Part shown: positions 7,488-14,613 of the stretch, one piece after another
Numbering within the stretch: the first letter of the stretch is position 1
How the letters are laid out: the number at the start of each line of letters is the position of its first letter
Origin: Chloroflexaceae bacterium
GTDB taxonomy: Bacteria; Chloroflexota; Chloroflexia; Chloroflexales; Chloroflexaceae
Assembly (NCBI GenBank): GCA_012031225.1
Contig: JAAUTZ010000036.1
Coordinates: 1-34,506 of the forward strand
DNA: 34,506 nucleotides
Direction: 5' to 3'
The notes under the pieces: model-generated
What the model saw: only the letters and a program-made list of their open reading frames with translations
The model's database searches: none
What the model was told of the DNA's origin: nothing
Translations under genes and position numbers: made by a program

Positions 7488-8129
7488 GTGTCTATCGAGC
7501 AGCGGATCGAACAACCCGTGTATCTTTCTTTGGCGGAAGCCTGCCGCCAACTTGGGGTGCATAGTAGCACGTTGCGCCGCTGGGCAGATAATGGACTGCT
7601 CCCCGTTTACTACACCCCCGGCGGGCATCGTCGCTTTGCCATCACGGATGTGCAAGCCCTACGCGAACGCCCCCCTACGTCTCCCGCACCCAATGCCAAT
7701 AGCCTTGCCACACGCTGGGCGAGTCATGCCCTCGCGCAGACCCGTTCAGAGCTACGCGAAGGCGATCAGCATCCCGCGTGGCTGTCCCGCCTCACCGATG
7801 ACGAACGCGCCATCTGGCGGCACGTCAGCATGCGCTTGATGGGCGTGGTGTTGCGCTACATCAATGCCGATCCAGCCACCGAACCCGATCTGTTGCAGGA
7901 AGCCCGCGCCGTTGGGAGCGACTATGCGAACCATGCGCGGCGGCTCAATATCCCCCTTACAACTGCGCTGGAGGCGGCCCTGTTCTTCCGCGATGCGCTG
8001 ATCGAGGCGGCGATGGACATGCCCGAACAGACCAGCACGACACCTGCCACAAGTGCGCGGCTACTGCGCCGCATCAACCAAGTCCTGAATGTGGTGCAAT
8101 TGGCCGTGGCGGCGGGCTACGAGGATTAA
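7488..8129 (+). CDS. MerR/excisionase-type HTH regulator with RsbRD-like C-terminal domain
   Basis: 213 residues from GTG at 7488, with AGGA about 8 nt upstream. Residues 12-60 form the winged helix seen in MerR and BldC-like proteins: LSLAEACRQLGVHSSTLRRW, then GLLPVYYTPGGHRRF. After a short linker, residues about 90-210 are all-helical and resemble the RsbRD N-terminal (globin-like) domain, with ARRLNIPLTTALEAALFFRDALIEA and RRINQVLNVVQLAVAAGYED. In known families this second part is a sensory or partner-binding helical domain of stressosome regulators. Direct DNA binding controlled by that domain is inferred. The gene starts from a consensus promoter with a palindrome at +1 and is divergent from the S1 gene, so it may control either gene. 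Confidence 0.8.
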   Translation: MSIEQRIEQPVYLSLAEACRQLGVHSSTLRRWADNGLLPVYYTPGGHRRFAITDVQALRERPPTSPAPNANSLATRWASHALAQTRSELREGDQHPAWLSRLTDDERAIWRHVSMRLMGVVLRYINADPATEPDLLQEARAVGSDYANHARRLNIPLTTALEAALFFRDALIEAAMDMPEQTSTTPATSARLLRRINQVLNVVQLAVAAGYED

Positions 8130-8312
8130 GCCCGCGTGCCCGCCGTTGCCCTGAGCCACAGCACGCTCGGCCCGTAGCTACCAGCCCCACGTAACCAATC
8201 GCCCCTTGACACCATGCCGGCCACCATCTGTCCTCCGCTTGCCCTATTCGCAGTACAATAGAGACAAGACAATCGGTAATCGTGAAGAGAGGCGAGAAAG
8301 AATAGCACTTGT

Positions 8313-9455
8313 ATGCACACGCACACCCTTGTTTTCACTGGCAATAGCTACCCTAGCATCAGCTTGGCGGCAGCCGCAACCGCTGCGCTAGCCGCCCGCG
8401 ATGGCTACCGCACCCTCCTGATTAGCACCGGCCCCCAGCACAGCATCAATACCCTCTTGCAGCATAGCCCGACCAGCACGCCGATCACAGCCGTGCCGGG
8501 GCTGGATGTGTGGGCGTTGAACACGCCCGCGCTACTGGCCGAATACCTCGAACGGATCCGCCCCCAGCTACAGGTCTTTCCGGCCCTCGCGCAGATCAGT
8601 GGCGACGAACTCCCGCTGTTGCCGGGCGTGGAGATTTTTCTGGTGGTGGAGTACCTGAGCCGCCTGCCCGCCAATCAATACCAGATGATTGTGCTGGATG
8701 CGGGCGGGCAGGATAGCTTGTTGCGGATGCTGGCCCTGCCCGATAGTGTGCGCTGGGGCATTCGCATTGGGCTAGGGCTAGATCGGGAACCGGGGCGCAG
8801 CCTCGCTTCAGTTGGGCGGGCCCTGATGCCGACCAGCCTGCTCCCGCGTGAGTGGCTCGATCCGGTGCAGGAAGCGCGTGTCCAGTTTGAGCGCGTGCGC
8901 GATCAGATTGCCGCCACAGCGCAGGTGCGCTACGTGCTGCGCCCGGATCTGTTTGCGCTGGAAGAGGCTAAGCTGGTCGTGCCAGCCCTGCACCTGCACG
9001 GCGCAGCGGTAGATGGCATCATCCTTGCGCCGCTGCTGCCGCCCGATCTGGCTGATGCCCGGCTGGCCAGCAGCAGCGAGCAGCAGCGCATCGTGCAAGC
9101 CGAAGCAGAACGGCTGTGGGGCTTGCCCGTGCTGGGCATGCCCATCGGGGCAGCGGCGGGGAACTTCGCCGAACTCGCCCAGACCGGCTACCAGATGTAT
9201 CAAGGGCACGCACTGGCCCAACTGGCGGACAGCACCGCCCCGATCAGCTACAGCCTTGATGGGCAACCCGCTATCGTCATTACGCTCCCCGGCTTGCAGC
9301 GCGATGCGCTCAGCCTGACGATGAGCGGCGATGAGCTGATTGTGCGGGTGGGCCCCTATCGGCGGCACATCCTGCTGCCGGATGGCTTGCGCGGGGTGGC
9401 AAACATTCGCGCTAGCCGCGAAGCGGGGCGGCTGGTGGTGCGGCGACGGGCATAG
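8313..9455 (+). CDS. ArsA/GET3-like protein with degenerate nucleotide site and HSP20-like C-terminal domain
   Basis: 380 residues. The overall layout is that of ArsA-type anion-transporting ATPases. The N-terminal strand-loop-helix reads TLVFTGNSYPSISLAAAATA and is followed by RTLLISTGPQHSINTLL, matching the family's LLVSTDPAHSL segment. The P-loop GKGGVGKT is absent (GNSYPSIS instead). The DTAPTGH switch is replaced by LDAGGQDSLLRML, and the adenine-contacting VVNR by IILAPLL. All three losses occur within well-conserved flanks, so this is not a frameshift. The last 65 residues (IVITLPGLQRDALSLTMSGDELIVRVG) form the HSP20-like domain typical of ArsA proteins in phototrophs and Chloroflexota. 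It probably cannot hydrolyse ATP and may act as a partner or chaperone-like subunit. It lies about 180 bp after the regulator gene on the same strand. Confidence 0.8.
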   Translation: MHTHTLVFTGNSYPSISLAAAATAALAARDGYRTLLISTGPQHSINTLLQHSPTSTPITAVPGLDVWALNTPALLAEYLERIRPQLQVFPALAQISGDELPLLPGVEIFLVVEYLSRLPANQYQMIVLDAGGQDSLLRMLALPDSVRWGIRIGLGLDREPGRSLASVGRALMPTSLLPREWLDPVQEARVQFERVRDQIAATAQVRYVLRPDLFALEEAKLVVPALHLHGAAVDGIILAPLLPPDLADARLASSSEQQRIVQAEAERLWGLPVLGMPIGAAAGNFAELAQTGYQMYQGHALAQLADSTAPISYSLDGQPAIVITLPGLQRDALSLTMSGDELIVRVGPYRRHILLPDGLRGVANIRASREAGRLVVRRRA

Positions 9456-9477
9456 CAGACCCAGCCGGAGCGATCCG

Positions 9478-10428
9478 CTAGCTCTCCTGCTTGCGGGTCT
9501 GATGAGTGTAGGTACTCTCGAAGATGCCATCAGCATTGCCCGCATCAAACCCATCCCGGCGATGCTCGCGGCCAAGCTGATCGAGCGGCAGATCGTGGAA
9601 ATCGGGCAGCACGCGCCGCTCGGCAAATTCGATGTAGGAGCCAGCAATGCGCTGCGCCAACGTGCCCCCGTGCTCATCGGCAAACGTCGCCGGAACGATT
9701 TGGGCTACGAGCGAACTCTGGATCAGGTTGCCATCCGCACTCACTTTGATCGTCCCCCCCGCATCATTGAGCGTGAAGCCATGCGCCACCAGAAACTCGT
9801 TGAAGCTGGCGATAGTGTTGTAGGGCGCAGGCAGATTGTGGACTGTCACCGTGAAGTGGTTGAGGTAGTAGCGATTGTAGATCACCCACGCCGCAAATTC
9901 GCTCTCGCGCAGCAAGGTCTGGTAATCAGCCCATGTGGGCGTGCGCCAGAGGGGTTGGTGCAAGAACGCATCCACCGCCTGCCCATCATCGAGATCAAGA
10001 TCGCGGACGGGATCATGGGGCACCTCATCGGTATAGCTTGTGATGATCGCTTGGGCCTGCGGCGATAGCTCTGGCACGCGCAGTTCACTGATGAAGATGC
10101 GCGGGAAGTGGGCCTGTGGCGGGCGATACCAGTAGGCCGTCAGTTTCTTGGTGGCGAAGTTGTAGCGATCATGGCGGGTGTAGCCATAGTGCAGGAAGAT
10201 CTGCTCAAGGGAGGCAATCCCCAAGTGCGGCACGCCCATGGTGCGGAAGGCGATATGGTCATTCTCGACTGCGCCCGCGTGCTGAATCAAGCCGGCCGCA
10301 GTCATCACCTGTAGCACCCGGGCCACATCGGGAACCCGCGCTTGGTAGCGGCGCATCAGCCCCGCGAGGACGGTGGATAAGGTTTCCAAGCGGGCATCCC
10401 GCACCGCTCCCGTATCTGTGGATAGCAT
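9478..10428 (-). CDS. DUF1338 protein, 2-oxoadipate dioxygenase/decarboxylase family (HglS/YdcJ-like)
   Basis: 316 residues; AAAGGAG lies 6 nt before the ATG at 10428. The family turns 2-oxoadipate into 2-hydroxyglutarate using Fe(II) and O2, a step in bacterial lysine catabolism. Its key residues can be placed: DHIAFRT gives the metal-binding His58 and the substrate-binding Arg62 four residues on. NHFTVTVH gives His191, and SYIEFAERR gives Glu267. FPRIFISEL (109-115) is another conserved strand. The length fits the short form of the family; E. coli YdcJ is longer. No other lysine-degradation gene is nearby, so the pathway role rests on the family alone. Confidence 0.8.
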   Translation of the reverse strand: MLSTDTGAVRDARLETLSTVLAGLMRRYQARVPDVARVLQVMTAAGLIQHAGAVENDHIAFRTMGVPHLGIASLEQIFLHYGYTRHDRYNFATKKLTAYWYRPPQAHFPRIFISELRVPELSPQAQAIITSYTDEVPHDPVRDLDLDDGQAVDAFLHQPLWRTPTWADYQTLLRESEFAAWVIYNRYYLNHFTVTVHNLPAPYNTIASFNEFLVAHGFTLNDAGGTIKVSADGNLIQSSLVAQIVPATFADEHGGTLAQRIAGSYIEFAERRVLPDFHDLPLDQLGREHRRDGFDAGNADGIFESTYTHQTRKQES

Positions 10429-10500
10429 AGTCTGCTCCTTTGCATCATCCGAATATATCCCTCATCATACCAAATTTGGCGGCAGCATGCGAGCCAGATG

Positions 10501-11046
10501 CTAGCCCTCGCTTTCACGGCTGAGGCTGCTCGCAGTCATAATGCGGTGCGGATCGGCAACTAGCTGCCCGCCGCGCACCGTCGCACCGATTACGAGGGCG
10601 GCTGCTACTAGCACCATATTCTTGATGATGTACTGCCCTTCCAGCGTGGGCGCATACGGGATGTGCGTGAAGGTCAGCTCAGGGAAGATGAACAACGGCA
10701 TCACGGTGCCAATCATCTGGAAGAACAGCAGCAGGAGTGTGAGGCGCAGGAACCGCCCCGTGAGGAAGCCCAGCCCGATCAGCACCTCCCATAGGGCAAG
10801 GATCGGCTGGGCCAGCGCGAGCGGCATCAACCCAAAGGTTAGCACGGCTATCGTATCGAGGGCGAGGTCTTCGGCGGGGCTGAGGCCCGGCACGAATTTG
10901 AGTGCGCCGAACCAGACGAACACGAAGCCCAAGCCGAAACGCAGTAAGGTTACGCCGTAGCGTGACATCCATTCAGCGAGAAAGCGATCCACCAATTCAA
11001 ACAAGCCCCGTAGAAGCGGTATGGTCATAGGGCGGCAATGCTCCAT
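10501..11046 (-). CDS. DoxX-family membrane protein
   Basis: 181 residues, four predicted membrane helices. The first has the DoxX-type pattern RFGLGFVFVWFGALKFVPG followed by SPAEDLA. The last is preceded by the usual EGQYIIKNMVLVAAALVIG. An alternative start is Met7 (11028); neither start has a clear Shine-Dalgarno. Members are small quinone-linked or redox-related integral membrane proteins; the exact function is unknown. The gene is divergent from prfB and lies about 70 bp upstream of the DUF1338 gene on the same strand, so the two may share a transcript. Confidence 0.8.
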   Translation of the reverse strand: MEHCRPMTIPLLRGLFELVDRFLAEWMSRYGVTLLRFGLGFVFVWFGALKFVPGLSPAEDLALDTIAVLTFGLMPLALAQPILALWEVLIGLGFLTGRFLRLTLLLLFFQMIGTVMPLFIFPELTFTHIPYAPTLEGQYIIKNMVLVAAALVIGATVRGGQLVADPHRIMTASSLSRESEG

Positions 11047-11069
11047 TTCTAGGGTATGGTACAGTGGCA

Positions 11070-11087
11070 GAACAGCTCCTGCTGTTC
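11070..11087. promoter_or_regulatory. Inverted repeat GAACAGC-N4-GCTGTTC in the DoxX/prfB divergent region
   Basis: Perfect 7-bp arms with a 4-nt spacer. It sits just downstream of a minus-strand TATACT (11100-11095), so it would cover the start of the DoxX transcript. It looks like an operator; the binding protein is unknown. Confidence 0.45.
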
Positions 11088-11175
11088 CGCATTCAGTATA
11101 GCAGGGGCAAGATACAAATCATATACAGCCACAGCTGGGGCGGGCGAATCAATGCCTGCCGCGCCTGCCACAGCA

Positions 11176-11184
11176 TGCTATAAT
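11176..11184 (+). promoter_or_regulatory. Extended -10 promoter for prfB
   Basis: TGCTATAAT (TG at 11176-11177, TATAAT 11179-11184) lies about 49 bp before the preferred prfB start. The -35 region is poor, as is usual for extended -10 promoters. Confidence 0.6.
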
Positions 11185-11232
11185 GCATGGGTGTAGCCGA
11201 ACAGTACCAGTGTGCAGAGAGACCCGATACTC

Positions 11233-12375
11233 ATGCGTGATTTGTTGAGTGAATTGATCAGCCTGCAAGAGCGGCTTGCGGCAATGCAAGCCAGCCTGAA
11301 TCTCCCCGCCCGCCAGCACGAGATTGCTGCGCTAGAGCATAAAGCGGCTGACCCCGATCTGTGGAACGATCAACGTGAAGCCCAACAGACCCTGCAACGC
11401 CTGACCCGCCTCAAAGCCGAGCTAGAGAGCTGGAGCAGCCTTGAGCAGCAGCTCACTGGGCTGGCCGAACTGCTGGAGCTTGCCGATGCGGAAGCGGATG
11501 ACTCGCTGCGAACGGAGCTTGCCGCCGAGCTAGATACCGCGCGGGTGACACTGGAGAGCCGCGAACTTGCGCTGTTGCTGAATGGCAAGTATGATGACCG
11601 CGATGCGTTCCTCTCGATCCAAGCTGGGATGGGCGGCACCGATGCCCAAGATTGGGCGGAGATGATGCTCCGTATGTACACCCGCTGGGCTGAGGCACAC
11701 GCCTACACTGCCACGTTGGTAGATGTGAGTGCTGGCGACGAGGCGGGCATCAAGAGTGCTACGCTAGAGTTGCGCGGGCCGAATGCCTACGGCTACAGCA
11801 AAGCCGAAACGGGCGTGCATCGCCTGATCCGATTGTCGCCGTTTAACTCAGCCCACACCCGCCAGACTTCGTTTGCCCGCGTCGAGGTCATGCCGGAAGT
11901 AGACGACGCGCCGGAAGTGCAGATCAACCCTGACGACATTCGGATGGATGTGTTCCGGGCGGGTGGGCACGGCGGGCAAGGCGTGAATACTACCGACTCG
12001 GCGGTACGGATTACGCACATCCCCACCGGCTTAGTTGTCGTTTGTCAGAACGAACGCTCGCAACTTCAGAACCGTGAAACGGCGTTGCGGGTGTTGCGCG
12101 GGCGGCTGCTTGAACGTGAGCTGCAACGCCAGCGCGAAGAACGCCTGCGCCTGCGCGGAGATTACCAGCAAGCCAATTTTGGCAGCCAGATGCGGACGTA
12201 CTATCTCCACCCCTACACGCTGGTCAAGGATCACCGCACCGATGTTGAAACCAGCGATGTGCAGTCCGTGCTGGATGGCAACCTCGATGCGTTTATCGAA
12301 GCCTACCTACGGCTGAGTCTTGGCGCGACGAGCGAACCAAATGGAGTTACTGGAGTTACTGGAGCGAAGGAATAA
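11233..12375 (+). CDS. prfB: Peptide chain release factor 2
   Basis: 380 residues from ATG 11233, which has AGAGAG about 10 nt upstream. A GTG at 11212 would add seven residues but has no ribosome site. The N-terminal helical domain is followed by GTDAQDWAEMMLRMY. The stop-codon recognition tripeptide SPF lies in RLSPFNSAHTRQTSFA, which distinguishes RF2 from RF1 (PxT) and gives UGA/UAA specificity. The catalytic GGQ lies in AGGHGGQGVNTTDSAVR. The usual programmed frameshift site near codon 25 (CTT TGA C) is absent: the frame runs through uninterrupted, so the normal autoregulation is not present. The C-terminal TGVTGAKE tail is lineage-specific. The next gene starts 4 nt after the stop. Confidence 0.96.
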   Translation: MRDLLSELISLQERLAAMQASLNLPARQHEIAALEHKAADPDLWNDQREAQQTLQRLTRLKAELESWSSLEQQLTGLAELLELADAEADDSLRTELAAELDTARVTLESRELALLLNGKYDDRDAFLSIQAGMGGTDAQDWAEMMLRMYTRWAEAHAYTATLVDVSAGDEAGIKSATLELRGPNAYGYSKAETGVHRLIRLSPFNSAHTRQTSFARVEVMPEVDDAPEVQINPDDIRMDVFRAGGHGGQGVNTTDSAVRITHIPTGLVVVCQNERSQLQNRETALRVLRGRLLERELQRQREERLRLRGDYQQANFGSQMRTYYLHPYTLVKDHRTDVETSDVQSVLDGNLDAFIEAYLRLSLGATSEPNGVTGVTGAKE

Positions 12376-12379
12376 CGGT

Positions 12380-13705
12380 ATGCCTCACCTCACCCGCACC
12401 CATCCAACTCACGCGCTAGCGGTTGCGCTATTGCTTAGCCTGCTATGGATCGCAGGCTGGGCCATGCCCACCCCTGTCGCGGCACGCGGCACAGTCACGC
12501 TACTTGAAAGTACGGCGACAGCAACCTTCGACAGCGATGTCACCTTCACGCTGGATGTACGTAGCCCAACGGGAATTGCCGAAGTAGACCTGCTCTACGG
12601 TTCCGGCGGCAACAGCTATACGATTGTGCCGCTGCCGATCACGCCTGCGCCGCAAGTGCAGGTGCAGCATCGCCTCGATCCGCGCATCTTCTACTTGCCG
12701 CCCGGCGTAGACTTGACCTACTACTGGCTGATCCGCGACACCGACGGTAACGAGTACGCCAGCGAACGGCAAAGCGTGACCTATATGGATACGCGCTTTG
12801 CGTGGCAAGAACGCAGCGAGCGCAACGTTACGGTGTATTGGTATGAGGGCAATGCCGCATTTGGCGAAGAGCTGCTTGGCACTGCAATCCGCACCGTCAA
12901 TCGGATGGAAGCCGAACTGGGCACACCGGTCAGTGGGCCGATCAAGATTTTTATGTATGCCAGTGGGCAGGATATGCGCGGTGCGCTGCGAGCCAATTCG
13001 GTGGAGTGGGTTGGAGGGCAGGCATTTCCGGGCTTGGGCATCATCATTGGCATAGCTGTGCCGGGCAATGTGGCGGAGGTGCGCCGGATTGTGCCGCACG
13101 AACTCTCGCATATTGTGCTGCACCAAGTCCTTGATAACCCCTACGGCGGCTGGCCCCTCTGGTTCGATGAGGGCTTAGCTGTCTACCATCAGGAAACGCC
13201 CGATATTGGCTTCGACACGCTGCTGAACGATGCCGCCCGGAGCGATACGCTGATCCCGCTTGAGGCTCTTGCGGCGAGCTTCCCCACCGATACCAACCGG
13301 GCCTTGCTCTCGTATGCTCAGAGCCACAGCATGGTCGTCTACATCATCGAGACCTACGGGGTTGAGAAGCTGCAAGAGCTAGCTGCTGCATTCCGTGCCG
13401 CTACGCCCGTTGCGGTGGCGATTGAGCAGGTGTTTGGCATAAGCCTTGACGAACTAGATGCAGCGTGGCGCAGCACCTTGCCCGCCCCAGAACGCGCCGC
13501 TCCACCGTTAGAGGGGGGCCCCTCGCGTGCGCCTGCGGATCGCTTCTCGTCAGGTACGCCGGGCTTGCCCACCCCGCACCTAGGCGATGGCGGTTACTTC
13601 TGGCTCAGCACGTTGCTTGTACCGGTGCTGATCGTTGCTTGGCTAGGCTCGCTCCGGCGGATGACGCGCCCAACTCCAGACGATCCACCCGAAGAGGAGG
13701 GCTAA
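12380..13705 (+). CDS. Secreted, C-terminally anchored zinc metallopeptidase (peptidase MA-like, HExxH)
   Basis: 442 residues from ATG 12380, preceded by AAGGA at a suitable distance and only 4 nt after prfB. This start gives a clean signal peptide (ALAVALLLSLLWIAGWA). Residues about 37-135 are a beta-rich domain. The peptidase part has PHELSHIVLHQV, with the zinc ligands His240 and His244 and the catalytic Glu241. LWFDEGLAVY follows, in which Glu264 is the likely third ligand, the gluzincin layout. A Pro-rich linker leads to a single C-terminal helix (WLSTLLVPVLIVAWLGSL) ending in basic residues, so the enzyme would sit outside the cell, anchored in the membrane. The substrate is unknown. 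It is probably transcribed with prfB and the HIT gene. Confidence 0.85.
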   Translation: MPHLTRTHPTHALAVALLLSLLWIAGWAMPTPVAARGTVTLLESTATATFDSDVTFTLDVRSPTGIAEVDLLYGSGGNSYTIVPLPITPAPQVQVQHRLDPRIFYLPPGVDLTYYWLIRDTDGNEYASERQSVTYMDTRFAWQERSERNVTVYWYEGNAAFGEELLGTAIRTVNRMEAELGTPVSGPIKIFMYASGQDMRGALRANSVEWVGGQAFPGLGIIIGIAVPGNVAEVRRIVPHELSHIVLHQVLDNPYGGWPLWFDEGLAVYHQETPDIGFDTLLNDAARSDTLIPLEALAASFPTDTNRALLSYAQSHSMVVYIIETYGVEKLQELAAAFRAATPVAVAIEQVFGISLDELDAAWRSTLPAPERAAPPLEGGPSRAPADRFSSGTPGLPTPHLGDGGYFWLSTLLVPVLIVAWLGSLRRMTRPTPDDPPEEEG

Positions 13706-13707
13706 GG

Positions 13708-14205
13708 ATGGAAGTCGTTTTCACGCCATGGCGCATGCACTACATCAACAGCCACAAGGCTCCGCGCCCCGGCTGTGTGCTGTGCAATATCCACGCCGAT
13801 GGGCCGGAGCATGATGGCGAGCATTTCATCGTGCATCGTGGCGCAACTTGCTACGTGGTGCTGAACATCTTCCCCTACAATACCGCCCACCTGATGGTCG
13901 TGGCGTTTCAGCACACCGGCGATCTGTGCGCCCTCGATGCGGCGACATCGCTAGAATTGTTTGACTTGACGCGCCAGAGTGTTGCTATCGTGAATCGGGA
14001 GTATCAGCCGCACGGCTGCAATGTGGGTATGAACTTGGGGCAGGCGGCGGGGGCAGGGATCGCCGATCATCTGCATATGCATATCGTACCGCGCTGGGGC
14101 GGCGATGCCAATTTCCTGCCGATCATCGGCGGCACCAAGCTGATCCCCGAAACGCTCGAAGCGACGTTCGCCCGCCTGAAGCCGCACTTCGCCCAGCTAG
14201 GCTAG
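13708..14205 (+). CDS. HIT-family hydrolase (Ap4A phosphorylase-like branch)
   Basis: 165 residues; AGGAGG lies 7 nt before the ATG, 2 nt after the preceding stop. The histidine triad is HLHMHIVPRW, with His121, His123 and His125 providing the nucleotidyl-transfer site. GCVLC at 22-26 is the N-terminal Cys pair that, with a His, binds structural zinc in this branch. NIFPYNTAHLMV and GMNLGQAAGAGIADH are the other family motifs. Members cleave dinucleoside polyphosphates or nucleoside phosphoramidates in the cytoplasm. It is the last gene of the prfB/peptidase/HIT run. Its TAG stop shares the palindrome CTAG with the stop of the convergent response-regulator gene. Confidence 0.93.
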   Translation: MEVVFTPWRMHYINSHKAPRPGCVLCNIHADGPEHDGEHFIVHRGATCYVVLNIFPYNTAHLMVVAFQHTGDLCALDAATSLELFDLTRQSVAIVNREYQPHGCNVGMNLGQAAGAGIADHLHMHIVPRWGGDANFLPIIGGTKLIPETLEATFARLKPHFAQLG

Positions 14206-14594
14206 GCTATCAGCGACTCGATCAGGCGCAGCAGCAGCTCCACCTCGAATGGCTTCTGCACAATCGCCGCGCCTTCATCCTCTAGCGTTGCAAACCATGC
14301 CTTGCGGTTCAGGGCGGTCATCACGATAATCGGGATGCCGTCATCCTGTAGCCGCTCCTTGATCTGGTTGAACATCTCGACCCCATCCATTTGCGGCATC
14401 ATAATGTCCGAGATGACCAACGCGGGCTGCACGAGTTCGAGCAGCTTCAGCCCTTCTTCGCCGTTCGTGGCGGTCTGCACTCGGAACCCGGCACTTTGCA
14501 AGGCGATCACCAGCATCGAGACCAAGCCGGGATCATCATCAATAATGACAATCGGGCGATGCGGGGCGGGCAGGCTTGAGTCAGGCACAGGCAT
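14202..14594 (-). CDS. Single-domain response regulator (CheY-like receiver)
   Basis: 130 residues, a receiver domain with no output domain. The acidic pair Asp20-Asp21 is in IVIIDDDPG, and the phosphoacceptor is Asp63 (ISDIMMPQMDG). Thr93 is in VMTALN and Lys114 in QKPFE, so all signalling residues are present. It begins 19 nt after the NERD gene's stop on the same strand and probably shares a transcript with it and perhaps uvrB. No histidine kinase is in the window. It likely relays phosphate or acts by protein-protein contact. Confidence 0.92.
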   Translation of the reverse strand: MPVPDSSLPAPHRPIVIIDDDPGLVSMLVIALQSAGFRVQTATNGEEGLKLLELVQPALVISDIMMPQMDGVEMFNQIKERLQDDGIPIIVMTALNRKAWFATLEDEGAAIVQKPFEVELLLRLIESLIA

Positions 14595-14613
14595 AGGGCT
14601 AACTCACTTTCTG

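Noticed and set aside
8808-9683. 291-codon minus-strand frame opposite the ArsA-like gene
   Set aside because: Shadow frame; the plus strand shows conserved ArsA-like segments and the frame crosses into the next gene.
13465-13707. Longer start for the HIT gene
   Set aside because: It would overlap the peptidase gene by 240 nt, whereas ATG 13708 has AGGAGG at the right distance and begins the family sequence.
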